From Mesobacterium_A hydrothermale (GTDB lineage Bacteria; Pseudomonadota; Alphaproteobacteria; Rhodobacterales; Rhodobacteraceae), in NCBI RefSeq assembly GCF_035818635.1, contig NZ_JAYLLH010000020.1, forward strand, positions 18,051-82,050: 64,000 nucleotides of DNA, in the 5' to 3' direction. The notes under the pieces were generated by a model. The model was given only the letters and a program-made list of their open reading frames with translations. It made no database searches and was not told the DNA's origin. Each line of letters opens with the position of its first letter. Position 1 is the first letter of the stretch. The translations under genes were made by a program, and so were the position numbers. Positions 24,138 through 32,482 of this stretch are shown piece by piece.

Positions 24138-24541
24138 CAGAACGGCACCTCCGGTGTCTGGGCTTTCGCGATATCAGCCATGGCCTCACGGAAACCCTCG
24201 ACTGCCTCCTCGATCAGAGCGCGAACCTGCGCCTCGGTCAGATCGGCGAATGCGGTCTGCCATCCGATCTCGTCCATCAGCAGCGCGACGCGTTTCAAGG
24301 TGGCGGTGACAGCGGCGCGTTCTTCTTCGGTGAGATCAACCATGGCAAAACGCCCCCGCGCCAATCGCGTCCAGAAGCCCTGGCAGGGCATCGAGCAAAA
24401 CCAGACCGATTGCCGGGGCTGTTTCGACCGGACCGGATCGCGCCAGCCAAAGCCATGTGTGGGTTGCTGGCAGACAGCACAGAGCGTTCCACGCGGATGC
24501 CACAGGCGTTGTCGGTCCGTTGTTGTCGGGAATTTCACCAT
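24137..24541 (-). CDS. DUF6511-like phage protein with zinc finger motif
   Basis: This 134-residue protein carries LCAVCQQPTHGFGWRDP followed by WFCSMPCQGFW, a CxxC/CxxxC pair suggestive of one zinc site in the first 55 residues. A helical, acidic C-terminal half (LTEEERAAVTATLKRVALLMDEIGWQTAFADLTEAQVRALIEEAVEGF) follows. It lies between the helicase and nuclease genes in the early operon. Function unknown. Confidence 0.7.
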   Translation of the reverse strand: MVKFPTTTDRQRLWHPRGTLCAVCQQPTHGFGWRDPVRSKQPRQSVWFCSMPCQGFWTRLARGRFAMVDLTEEERAAVTATLKRVALLMDEIGWQTAFADLTEAQVRALIEEAVEGFREAMADIAKAQTPEVPF

Positions 24542-24544
24542 CGG

Positions 24545-26248
24545 TCATGCCGCCCTCCTGATCGCATCTGCGTTGCGAACGGTGCGACCACCGTTGTCCG
24601 CCCCGAACACCAGCGAACGGATGGCGTTGCGATTGAAACGAAAGGACAGCAGTGCCGAGGCCTGATAGCGGGTCAGCCCGAAATCCTGCCGGTATTCAGC
24701 GGGCAGATACTGAAGCTGTTTCTGGGAGGGAGGCTGGTTCAGCCAGCGCCGGGTCTTGTGGGCGCTCTCGTCGGATTCATGGGTGTTCAGCCAGTCATCG
24801 GCGGCCGCAAGGCAAACCGTGCGCTCGCCCACAGCCAGCAATCTGGGCTGCTCCTTCTGCCGCCCGCCGATGCCGTACCAGCGGCCATTCAGAAAAAACA
24901 CACCGCCCCAGGCGACAAAACCGCCCGCCATCAGGGCCGCATCATCGCCGAACAAATCGCACCAGCGGAAACTGGAGCGTTTCAGCAGGTCGATCTCCGA
25001 CATAACGAAATCAGACAGGTCTGATGCGCCCTCGGCGTCGTCGCGCTCCCAGAGATGGCCACAGAGCGGGCATTCCATCACCGCCAGCGGCACGGTCGCT
25101 TCACAATCCGGACATTCCTTGGTCGGGGCCTCGCCAGTGCCCTCGCGGCCGTCGAGATCGACATCATGCTCGAGCGAGCCGTGCAGCAATGTGGATGTGC
25201 CAAAATCCAGCACGATGCAGTCTGTTTTCAGCACCCCCGGGTATTCTTCGGGATCAACCGTCCGCAGGCCCCGACCGACCATCTGCATCATGGTGGACTT
25301 GAAGGATGAGGGCCGCAGTAGCACGACACAGGACGTGGGCGGATGGTCCCAGCCCTCGGTGAGGACGGCGACATTGACCACCACCTGCAGTTTGCCCGCG
25401 TCGTAATCCGCCAGCACGGTTTTGCGTGCGGCCTCGCCCATGTCGCCGTAGATCAAGCCTGTCGGCACCCCGGCCGCGTTGAACGCGGTGGCCACGTTGC
25501 GGGCGTGATCGACGGTCGAGCAGAAGACCACGGTTTGCCGATCCCCGGCCTTTTCGCGCCAACGGCTGATCACCGCGTCGGTGACGGGCGCGCGGTTCAT
25601 GATGGCATCGACTTCGCCCATGTCGAAATCCGCCACTGTCTTGCGCACCCTGCCCAGATCGCCCTGCACACCGACATCGACAACGAAAGTGCGCGGCGGC
25701 ACCAGATGGCCGGCAGAGATCAACTCGCCAATGCGTATCTGGTCCGAAACATTCGAAAAGACCGGTCGCAGCCCTTTCTTGTCACCGCGGGTTGGCGTGG
25801 CCGTGACCCCGAACACCCTGCAATCCGGATTGAGATCCAGCGCCTTGTCGATGATGCGCCGGTAGCTGTCGGCGGCCGCGTGATGGGCTTCATCGATCAC
25901 CAGGAGATCAAGCACCGGCAGATTGTCGAGTTTGGCGGCACGGGTCAGCGTCGGCACCATGGCGAAGGTCACCTGACCGGCCCAGGATTTCTGCTGCGCA
26001 TCGACAACGGAAGTGGACAGCCCGGGATTGACGCGGGAGAACTTGGATCTGTTCTGGCCCGTCAACTCATCGCGGTGTGCCAGCACACAGGCTTTGGCGT
26101 CGGTGTCACCGACCATATTGCCTGCCACCGCCGACAGCATGATCGTCTTGCCAGCCCCGGTCGGAGCCACGCCAAGCGCGTTGCCATGTTCATCGAGCGC
26201 GCTGACGCTACGCTCGACAAAGAGTTTCTGGCGGGGGCGGAGCAACAC
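24545..26248 (-). CDS. Phage DEAD/DEAH-box helicase
   Basis: This 567-residue superfamily 2 helicase has Q-motif-like LLRPRQKLF, Walker A APTGAGKT (28-35), VIDEAHHAA (motif II), VTATPTRGD (motif III), LTEGWDHP and MVGRGLRTVDP (motif VI). A four-Cys zinc finger (CPDCEATVPLAVMECPLCGH) sits about residue 400. Relatives in phages act in replication or recombination. It ends 3 bases before the next gene and belongs to the recombination cluster. Confidence 0.92.
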   Translation of the reverse strand: MLLRPRQKLFVERSVSALDEHGNALGVAPTGAGKTIMLSAVAGNMVGDTDAKACVLAHRDELTGQNRSKFSRVNPGLSTSVVDAQQKSWAGQVTFAMVPTLTRAAKLDNLPVLDLLVIDEAHHAAADSYRRIIDKALDLNPDCRVFGVTATPTRGDKKGLRPVFSNVSDQIRIGELISAGHLVPPRTFVVDVGVQGDLGRVRKTVADFDMGEVDAIMNRAPVTDAVISRWREKAGDRQTVVFCSTVDHARNVATAFNAAGVPTGLIYGDMGEAARKTVLADYDAGKLQVVVNVAVLTEGWDHPPTSCVVLLRPSSFKSTMMQMVGRGLRTVDPEEYPGVLKTDCIVLDFGTSTLLHGSLEHDVDLDGREGTGEAPTKECPDCEATVPLAVMECPLCGHLWERDDAEGASDLSDFVMSEIDLLKRSSFRWCDLFGDDAALMAGGFVAWGGVFFLNGRWYGIGGRQKEQPRLLAVGERTVCLAAADDWLNTHESDESAHKTRRWLNQPPSQKQLQYLPAEYRQDFGLTRYQASALLSFRFNRNAIRSLVFGADNGGRTVRNADAIRRAA

Positions 26249-26260
26249 GGCAAGACCCTC

Positions 26261-26893
26261 CTATTGTGCCCAGGACGGACGGCCAGCAGCCGACGGTGCC
26301 TGAGAGGGTTGCGAACCCTGCAGGGGTTGCGAACCCTGCGAGGGCTGCGAACCTTGCGGAGTTTGGGATTGTTGCCCCAGCGAAAGCGGTGGCTGTGCCG
26401 CGCCCATGACCTGCGCATAGTCGCGATGGTCGGACGTGACGGCGCTGCGGATCTCGTTCTTGTCGTCGCCACTGGCATCGGTGCCGATGTCGATGCGCGC
26501 GATGAACTCGATGCCGTCCAGATCTGCAAAGCCGCTGATCCGCCGCGCCGCCTGCGCTTCGGGGGACATGTCCTTGTCGGAAATCCCGCGCGCAGAGTTC
26601 AACATGCCGCGCACCAGGCTGCGGCCCATGTTGGTCCAGTCCGGCCCCTTGGGGCTGTAGAGCCCGATCAGGGTGAAGATCTTGCGCCGGGCATATTGTC
26701 CTTCGGTCACGGTGAACTCGCCATTGAGATAGACCGCGCCGGTCGAGCCGCGCGTGGCATACCCGCCGGTCCAGCCTTGTGAGGCATCGTCGAAACCGCC
26801 GGGACGGATGGTCAGGCGCACCTTGGCCAGCGTGCCTTTCGGAATGAGGTTGGTGTTGCTCTGCGCGTCGTTGAAATCGTTCCAGGAACCCAT
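26261..26893 (-). CDS. Hypothetical protein, possible single-strand-binding partner
   Basis: The protein begins MGSWNDFNDAQSNTNLIPKGTLAKVRLTIRPGGFDD and has 210 residues. The first about 150 residues are beta-rich with KIFTLIGLYSPKGPDWTNMGRSLVRGMLNSARG. The C-terminus is a glutamine-rich QGSQPS/QGSQPL repeat ending PSWAQ. A folded domain plus a low-complexity tail, next to a Sak4-like ATPase, resembles phage single-strand-binding proteins; this is inference. The tail is encoded by three 18-base tandem repeats. Confidence 0.6.
   Translation of the reverse strand: MGSWNDFNDAQSNTNLIPKGTLAKVRLTIRPGGFDDASQGWTGGYATRGSTGAVYLNGEFTVTEGQYARRKIFTLIGLYSPKGPDWTNMGRSLVRGMLNSARGISDKDMSPEAQAARRISGFADLDGIEFIARIDIGTDASGDDKNEIRSAVTSDHRDYAQVMGAAQPPLSLGQQSQTPQGSQPSQGSQPLQGSQPSQAPSAAGRPSWAQ
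26305..26358. repeat. Three 18-base tandem repeats inside a coding region
   Basis: Units start at 26305, 26323 and 26341 (consensus AGGGTTGCGAACCCTGCG) and differ by one to three bases. On the minus strand each encodes Q-G-S-Q-P-S/L. Copy number could vary between strains by slippage. Confidence 0.85.
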
Positions 26894-26912
26894 GGGGAAC
26901 CTCCTTTTCTGA

Positions 26913-27788
26913 TCAGGATTGCGGTTGGGATTGGTCGGCACCGGCCGGATCGGCGGGTGGCGGGGCGTATGTCATGCGATCCTTCGCCGGGGTGGTAGGC
27001 GTCCGGATCTTCGCCATCAGGCGACCAAGATGGGGTTCTTCGACTTGTGCCAGGCGGCCGGAGCGGTCCTTGGCCGGAAAGCTCCAGGGGTTGATCGTCT
27101 GGCAGACGAAAGCGCGGTAAGGATCGCCGCCGTCGGCCTTCAGCTCCGCCATGGTGATCACCTCATCGACGATCCCCGGCAACTCGAGCCCAGTTTTGGA
27201 GCCATCAATCTGGGGCTGAAACACCTTGCGATTGAAGTCGTCGAGCTTCTCGTCGAGGATCCCGACGAACCAGACATTCTTGGCCCGCGTGTGCTGGAGA
27301 TGGGTCAGCCAGCCGATCATCTCGCGGCCGTACAGCCCGTAGGCCCCGCGCACATCCGGCTTGCCGGTCTTCTCCGACAGCGCCTCGGGTTGGCCTTTGC
27401 ACCACCCGAAACACAGCCGCCCAGCCACGGTGATCGAGTCCACGAAGATGGTGTCGTAGCGATCGAGTGCGGCCGGATCGCCGAAGCGGTCGCAGACGGC
27501 GGCATAGTGCGCGGGGCTGTATGGCTGCTCAGCGCGCAGTGCTGGGTTGGGCCCACCGATGAACACCGCGAAATCCCGACATTCCGTCCAGGTGCGCGGC
27601 CGGATGCTGTCGCCGGCCCAGCCCTCGATGGCGAGATCGCCCGCTTCGAGATCCATGAACAAGGTGCGGTCGGGATCGAGGGTCCAGAGCAGCGAGGTTT
27701 TCCCAATGCCGGATTTCCCGAAGATGCAGCCCTTGATACCGCGGGGCTCAGCCAGACGTTCGTCGGCGCTGATTATCGGGAGGCTCAT
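26913..27788 (-). CDS. Sak4-like RecA-fold ATPase (phage recombinase)
   Basis: This 291-residue protein has Walker A GKSGIGKT (24-31), FMDLEAGDLAI and TIFVDSITVAGR as Walker B, then NVWFVGILDEK. This is the pattern of phage AAA_24/Sak4 nucleotide-binding proteins, single-domain RecA relatives that promote single-strand annealing. It is followed by a putative SSB-like gene, the usual pairing. The last about 20 residues are Pro/Gln-rich. It overlaps the preceding gene by 4 bases. Confidence 0.75.
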   Translation of the reverse strand: MSLPIISADERLAEPRGIKGCIFGKSGIGKTSLLWTLDPDRTLFMDLEAGDLAIEGWAGDSIRPRTWTECRDFAVFIGGPNPALRAEQPYSPAHYAAVCDRFGDPAALDRYDTIFVDSITVAGRLCFGWCKGQPEALSEKTGKPDVRGAYGLYGREMIGWLTHLQHTRAKNVWFVGILDEKLDDFNRKVFQPQIDGSKTGLELPGIVDEVITMAELKADGGDPYRAFVCQTINPWSFPAKDRSGRLAQVEEPHLGRLMAKIRTPTTPAKDRMTYAPPPADPAGADQSQPQS

Positions 27789-28321
27789 TGCTCCCCTCCC
27801 TGCGCCTGAAGCTCGATTTTCAGCGTTCCGGGGCGCACGGTGCGCGCTGGCTCAAAGCCCTGGCGGATCGCCTCGGGCCAGGCCGCGTATTTTCGCTCGG
27901 GCACCTTGTAGGCCAGATCGACATATTCGGCGGGATCGTCACCGGCATCGCGGATCCGCGCGACCATGGCGGCCAGCCGGTCCTGATCCCAAGCCACCCG
28001 CTTCGGCAGATCGGCGACCACGGTGAAATCACCATCATCAAACCGGATTGTGCCGGTATCCTTGCCAGCTATCTGCCGTTCCTCGGCAGCGCGGCTGGCG
28101 TAGCGCACGGTCAGCGCACCATCGAGCCGGGCCTTGGCCGACTTGACCAACTTCAGGCGCTCATCGATCTCGCGCTGCAGGATGGCCAGTAACTCGACCG
28201 GCAATTCGGCGATGTCGGCCGCGCTCAACTGAGGCAGATCATCCGGCGTGGGGGTGTTCTCGGGGAACGGCATGAATGGATCTCCGTACTCGGTGAAAAA
28301 GGATTGGAAAGCAGGCATCAC
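27785..28321 (-). CDS. Hypothetical early phage protein
   Basis: This 178-residue protein has a helical segment (LLAILQREIDERLKLVKSAKARLDGALTVRYASRAAEERQ) and DDGDFTVVADLPKRVAWDQDRLAAMVARI...YVDLAYKVPERKYAAWPEAIRQGFEPARTV. Proteins of this kind lie next to Sak4-like genes in several siphophage recombination clusters. Function unknown. The ATG overlaps the upstream stop; an alternative in-frame Met is 15 residues in. Confidence 0.65.
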   Translation of the reverse strand: MMPAFQSFFTEYGDPFMPFPENTPTPDDLPQLSAADIAELPVELLAILQREIDERLKLVKSAKARLDGALTVRYASRAAEERQIAGKDTGTIRFDDGDFTVVADLPKRVAWDQDRLAAMVARIRDAGDDPAEYVDLAYKVPERKYAAWPEAIRQGFEPARTVRPGTLKIELQAQGGEQ

Positions 28322-28671
28322 GCGGCCTCCGGCTCAGCGAGCAGCAGCTCGGAGAGCGAGACGGCAGCGGCCTTCGGCTTGGGTCGGGCGACGGCGATGT
28401 AGGCGAACTGGTCCGGAGCGATCCGCTGTTGCACCAGATGCACGAGGCCTTGTTCCGCGGCCCAAAAGGCGCGTGATCCGAGCTTTGCAAGTTCGGTTCG
28501 GCCCCGGTCGTCGAGCTGGGTGAAAAGCGCAAACGTATCGAGAACCAAAAATCCGCGATGGTATTCGAGCCGGTCACCGGGCACGGCCTGTGCGACCCAA
28601 GCGGCAAACTCGATCTCCGTCAGCGGACGGATTGAGCGAACGGTTGTGAATGGCGGGTGTTGCATCAACAT
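28318..28671 (-). CDS. Hypothetical early phage protein
   Basis: This 117-residue protein (MLMQHPPFTTVRSIRPLTEIEFAAWVAQAVPGDRLEYHRGFLVLDTF...) is helical, with one hydrophobic strand (DRLEYHRGFLVLD) and the segment GLVHLVQQRIAPDQFAYIAVARP. It overlaps the next gene by 4 bases. No family recognised. Confidence 0.65.
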   Translation of the reverse strand: MLMQHPPFTTVRSIRPLTEIEFAAWVAQAVPGDRLEYHRGFLVLDTFALFTQLDDRGRTELAKLGSRAFWAAEQGLVHLVQQRIAPDQFAYIAVARPKPKAAAVSLSELLLAEPEAA

Positions 28672-28689
28672 GGTCTCCTCCTCTGGCCT

Positions 28690-28950
28690 CTACTCAGGCC
28701 GCCGCGACATTGCCCCGGCAGGGCGAGAAGCTGCTTCGGTGTCCGTGGTTGAGGCGTTGTGCTGCTTGCCAGGCCGACCTGTGCCATCGTCGGCGTAGAC
28801 CGCCACGAGAGGCGTCCCATCCTCGTGGGCACCGGCTTTTTCGATGCGATAGGCGCGCTGGTCCTTCAAGATTTCCGGCAGTTCCCAGCGGCGATAGAGG
28901 CCGGGGATGCGCTTGAGGTCCGCGGACATGAGGTCGGCTTTTCGGATCAT
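28690..28950 (-). CDS. Hypothetical early phage protein
   Basis: This 86-residue protein starts MIRKADLMSADLKRIPGLYRRWELPEILKDQRAYRIEKAGAHEDGTPLVAVYADDGTG, a charged sequence with a disordered C-terminus (PGKQHNASTTDTEAASRPAG). It lies 18 bases before the next gene. No family recognised; the start could also be the Met at residue 8. Confidence 0.55.
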   Translation of the reverse strand: MIRKADLMSADLKRIPGLYRRWELPEILKDQRAYRIEKAGAHEDGTPLVAVYADDGTGRPGKQHNASTTDTEAASRPAGAMSRRPE

Positions 28951-29033
28951 ACGGGTCGACTTTCGGTTGGTGTGGGTGCGCGGTGGCGTCTGAATGGGAA
29001 AAGCCACCGCATTGCAGGGATCGGGACATCGGC

Positions 29034-29753
29034 TCAGCGAAATTCTTGCAGCGCGTCGCGCAGCCGCTGGGTCGCCCGCTGATAGCGTTTCCGGGTCGCC
29101 GCCTCAGACAGCCCCAGTTCGGTCGCGACTTCGGCCTGGGAGAATCCGTCGACGGCCACACGGATCACCAGATCGGAATCCTTGCCGACGATGCGGACGA
29201 GATCGCGGTGGAGCAGTGCGGGGCTGGCGTTGGCCGGCGCTTCGCCGTCAGACGGGATTTCATCGGGATCAGCGTCGGTAAGCTGGTTCTGGTGCCTGTC
29301 CTCGCGTTGACGCGTTCTGATCAGGTCCCGCTCGATGTTTCGAAGGATGGTTGCCGCGATCCAGTTGACGCGCTGCAGATCCAGACAGCGAATGGCCTCG
29401 GAGGCCCGTGCCGGGATTTCGGATGCAACCTCATCGCCAGTGCCGATTTTGCGCCACGTTGATCTGCGCCGAACCGCATCCAGCCCCGGCCAGAGCGCCA
29501 GCAGCATGAGCGTCAGGGCACAATCGGCCGCCTCGTCGCCAGACTGTGCAGCCCGGACCAGAGCAACCAATATTCGGTTCTTCTCATCTGGCCCGCGGCT
29601 GCCGACTTGCAGCGTGTCCAGCAATGCAGCCGGATCAGCGAAATGCGCGAGCGGTTCGTTGATGCACCGAAGGGCTTCGAAGTTCCTTTGGAAACTGAGA
29701 GTGGAAGATAACAACATGAGGTGATCACGGATCTCGTGCCACGCGATGGACAT
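29034..29753 (-). CDS. Sigma-70-like (ECF-type) transcription regulator
   Basis: This 239-residue protein has a divergent N-terminal half. A sigma2-like segment follows (LDLQRVNWIAATILRNIERDLIRTRQREDR, about 125-155), and the C-terminal sigma4 HTH is ...VIRVAVDGFSQAEVATELGLSEAATRKRYQRATQRLRDALQEF. It is first in the leftward early operon and could direct transcription of phage or cargo genes. A 9-base perfect hairpin ends 1 base before its ATG. It might alternatively be a sigma-like DNA-binding regulator rather than a true sigma factor. Confidence 0.72.
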   Translation of the reverse strand: MSIAWHEIRDHLMLLSSTLSFQRNFEALRCINEPLAHFADPAALLDTLQVGSRGPDEKNRILVALVRAAQSGDEAADCALTLMLLALWPGLDAVRRRSTWRKIGTGDEVASEIPARASEAIRCLDLQRVNWIAATILRNIERDLIRTRQREDRHQNQLTDADPDEIPSDGEAPANASPALLHRDLVRIVGKDSDLVIRVAVDGFSQAEVATELGLSEAATRKRYQRATQRLRDALQEFR

Positions 29754-29754
29754 T

Positions 29755-29781
29755 GGACGCCTGCCTTGCAGCCAGGCGTCC
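29755..29781 (-). promoter_or_regulatory. Hairpin directly upstream of the sigma-like start codon
   Basis: GGACGCCTG (29755-29763) and CAGGCGTCC (29773-29781) are perfect inverted repeats with a 9-base loop. In the minus-strand transcript the loop reads GCTGCAAGG, the only Shine-Dalgarno-like sequence nearby. The stem ends one base before the ATG at 29753. The structure could control translation of the regulator or be a protein-binding operator. Confidence 0.55.
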
Positions 29782-29852
29782 AGCGCCTTCTCGTGGCCAG
29801 GTCAGGACGTCGTGCGTCTCTGCGATTTCAGGGAATTGGAGAGATGCGCGCC

Positions 29853-30098
29853 TCAGCGCACGGGTGATTGCGCCTGGTTCAGCGTGCCGCAGCCGCGACA
29901 CGTGGCCTGAACTGGGAAGCCAACCAAATACTCGTGGCCCCGCGCAAAGCGCAGGTGCATGCTGCCGTCCCGGCAGACGCCGAGCAGCTTGTCACAACGC
30001 GTGCAGCGCCATTCCGGGCTCAAACGGTTGGGGTTTGACTTTGCGCTACCGGGCCAGCTCGTTTGTGCTGCCTGGTTCGAGGGGAAGGGAGTCGGCAT
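29853..30098 (-). CDS. Com-like zinc finger protein
   Basis: The 81-residue protein has RCTRCDKLLG (Cys32, Cys35) and VQATCRGCGTLN (Cys67, Cys70), the four-Cys zinc finger of the phage Mu Com family. In Mu, Com binds mom mRNA and activates its translation; no mom gene was found here, so the target is unknown. Start ATG 30098 has an AGAGGAG site about 8 bases upstream; an in-frame TTG start 11 codons earlier is less likely. It lies next to tandem TTTTAGACCGTCG repeats. Confidence 0.72.
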   Translation of the reverse strand: MPTPFPSNQAAQTSWPGSAKSNPNRLSPEWRCTRCDKLLGVCRDGSMHLRFARGHEYLVGFPVQATCRGCGTLNQAQSPVR

Positions 30099-30143
30099 TG
30101 GAATGCTCCTCTGAAGAGTGAGCCTTTCCAATAGACAGCGGTT

Positions 30144-30188
30144 TTTTAGACCGTCGCCCGCAATATTTTAGACCGTCGTTAGACCGGC
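30144..30188. repeat. Direct repeats TTTTAGACCGTCG upstream of the Com-like gene
   Basis: TTTTAGACCGTCG occurs at 30144-30156 and 30166-30178, 22 bases apart (two helical turns), with a partial third copy TTAGACCGGC at 30179-30188. They lie between the Com-like gene start and the 3' end of the 730-residue gene. Two-turn spacing suggests dimer or tandem protein binding, for instance an operator for the Com-like gene. Confidence 0.6.
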
Positions 30189-30206
30189 CTGTCGAGATGG
30201 GCTAAA

Positions 30207-32399
30207 TCAGACGACAAGACGCCAATATCCACGGGTCGAGCCCTTCGCGATATAGACGGCAAGGATGCTCTCCCACATCGGCTTCTTGAACGCCTGCTGC
30301 GGGCTTTTGACGCCCGTACCCTCGATGAGATCAGCGGTTTTGACATCTGGACTGCCGGCAAGATGCGCCGTGACCAGCTTTTCGAAGATGCGGATCTGAT
30401 TTGCACCAAGAATGGCGAGCGGTGCTTTTCCTGGAATGCACAATGAAGCGGATTGGGTGCCGGACTTCAGCACTGCGACCGAACTGCCCCCTGTAGCGAT
30501 ATTCCGCCCGGAGCTGAAGGTTTGCGCAAGCGCATCGCGTGACAGCACCAGATCTTCGCCCTCATCAGACAGATGCGTGAGCACTGGAATGACGACATTC
30601 GGCCCGAGGCAGGTGAGCGTATCGGTGCTGGATGTCAGGACGATCCCGATCCCGGACGCATTCCGCGCCCGCAAAAGCTGATCCAGTTTGTTTATGATCT
30701 GAGGATCACCCAAGCGCCGCGCGAAATAGACCGGGGTGCTAACGCCATCCATCCCCATGTCACCCATCAGGACGAGATCCTGATCGAGCACCTGCGCTGC
30801 CTTGTTTGTTAGCAATGGCCTGATGAGCTTCAGCACAGTTTCCTGAAGCCATTCCCGATTGATTTGGTACCGTTCAAGATCGGCCGCAGGGCGCTCGCCT
30901 GCGTCTTCGCCGAATGGGCCCGTTGCCGAGACCATTCCCGGTGTCGATGAGGGCTTGATCTCGACCTCACCATTAATGTCGTCCTCGTCAATCAGTACCA
31001 CATCCTGGCGATCGCGCCGCTCGAGCAGCCCGCCTTCAATCAGCCGATCAGGATCAAGCCCGATTTCACGCAGATATCCGCCGCTGACCTCATCGTCTTC
31101 TAGATCGTACAGGTCGACCAACTGCGGCAGCATGGAGCGAAGATCGCCGTTGTCGATTTGACGGAAGGCGCTCAGGATCCCCCATTCATGCAGTAAAGCA
31201 AACCCGAGGCTTCTTTCCTCGGGGTCCTTGTTACTCTGCAAATTGCAGCTCTTGGCGCCAGACACGGTAATATTGAGCGATCGTTCCTTCATGTCGCCCG
31301 CTCGATTGTATTTCACTGCAATACCTATGCGGCTGAAACTGGCCGCCCGCCGGAAGATGTTACCGCGACCGAGGTACCTCGTCGCGACGTCCTGGATGTC
31401 ATCATCGATAGCAACTTTCAGAGCCAGTTTTCGGCTCCAGTGACCCAGACGGATTTCAACTTCCAAAACCCGCGCCACCTGGATTTCTACGCCTTCAATC
31501 GTCGGGGTCGGAAGTGCCAGCGACGCGCGGAACCGGCTGAGGTTGTAGCGCTTCCAGGTTAGCGGTTTTTGAGAAATATCGTGTTCAAGCGTCACCTCGG
31601 CAAAGGCATCGCTTACCTTTTGTCGAACGACTGGACTATCGCCGCATATTTCGATCTGCCTTTTCGACGGCGTGTAAATCAATGTCGCTTCGTTGGGCGG
31701 ACGGAAATAGATCGTTCCTCGCCGCCCGTCGTCGCGGTGGTCATGCACGCTCGACAACGGGCCACCGTGACGGACTATGAGCATAATCGAAGTGGGATGC
31801 GCTTCGGTTGCCGGAAGATCGAGCGCTTTGACGGTGCAAGCTGTCTTGAGTTCAAGGACCTCCGTGATCTTCGACGCCAACGCGGTTTCATTTATTGCGT
31901 TTGCGTCAAGGGTAATTGTTTTTTCCAATTCCACTTCGAACGCATCGTACATTTTGCCGTGGTCGCGGAATTGGCGCGCAAAATGAAAACTCTCCGCATC
32001 CTCGAACGTCTGGCGAGCGTTCAGAAATGCCCAGATGCTCCGACACAGAGGATCTGGTTGGGCCTCAATTTGCAAAACCTGCTCTTCGCTGAACTGCCGT
32101 TCGACAATCGTTGTGAGGGATGAAATTCCCTTGCCATCTGCAAGCGCGCGGATCCGCCGGCAGCGTTGTTCGGCTGGCCGCAGTTCGTCCAAATCGAATT
32201 GAGATAACGTATCAACAATTTCTTGTCGAAACTCATTGACCAACTCTTCATCGGACGAAGTCGGAATCTCCTCTGATAAATTGAATTCGGGTTCGTTTTC
32301 GCCCTCCTGAAGGGCAAGCGCTGCACAAGCAAGGTCAATGCGTGCATCTTCGACCAACGCAAGAATATTGGGGCCGATCGGAATTGCTTTGCGCGCCAT
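30207..32399 (-). CDS. Unrecognised 730-residue cargo protein, low GC
   Basis: The protein starts MARKAIPIGPNILALVEDARIDLACAALALQ; an upstream Met at 32474 is less likely. No known domain was recognised. Visible parts are a helical, acidic N-terminal third (LVNEFRQEIVDTLSQFDLDELRPAEQRCRRIRAL...), beta-rich middle segments (TIYFRPPNEATLIYTPSKRQIEICG; VARVLEVEIRLGHWSRKLALKVAIDDDIQDVATRYLG), and a C-terminal part ending QIRIFEKLVTAHLAGSPDVKTADLIEG..., which reads as a winged-helix-like domain. Its DNA is clearly poorer in GC than its neighbours (near 47-50% in places), indicating recent acquisition. It is transcribed away from the recombinase cassette. It could be a defence, immunity or regulatory cargo gene. 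Confidence 0.75.
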   Translation of the reverse strand: MARKAIPIGPNILALVEDARIDLACAALALQEGENEPEFNLSEEIPTSSDEELVNEFRQEIVDTLSQFDLDELRPAEQRCRRIRALADGKGISSLTTIVERQFSEEQVLQIEAQPDPLCRSIWAFLNARQTFEDAESFHFARQFRDHGKMYDAFEVELEKTITLDANAINETALASKITEVLELKTACTVKALDLPATEAHPTSIMLIVRHGGPLSSVHDHRDDGRRGTIYFRPPNEATLIYTPSKRQIEICGDSPVVRQKVSDAFAEVTLEHDISQKPLTWKRYNLSRFRASLALPTPTIEGVEIQVARVLEVEIRLGHWSRKLALKVAIDDDIQDVATRYLGRGNIFRRAASFSRIGIAVKYNRAGDMKERSLNITVSGAKSCNLQSNKDPEERSLGFALLHEWGILSAFRQIDNGDLRSMLPQLVDLYDLEDDEVSGGYLREIGLDPDRLIEGGLLERRDRQDVVLIDEDDINGEVEIKPSSTPGMVSATGPFGEDAGERPAADLERYQINREWLQETVLKLIRPLLTNKAAQVLDQDLVLMGDMGMDGVSTPVYFARRLGDPQIINKLDQLLRARNASGIGIVLTSSTDTLTCLGPNVVIPVLTHLSDEGEDLVLSRDALAQTFSSGRNIATGGSSVAVLKSGTQSASLCIPGKAPLAILGANQIRIFEKLVTAHLAGSPDVKTADLIEGTGVKSPQQAFKKPMWESILAVYIAKGSTRGYWRLVV

Positions 32400-32482
32400 G
32401 TACTCACCTCTCAATGCATTTTGTCTCTCAACTCGATTCAACCTCCGATAATCGTGGACAAAAGGCAGCTCCACAAGAGCGC

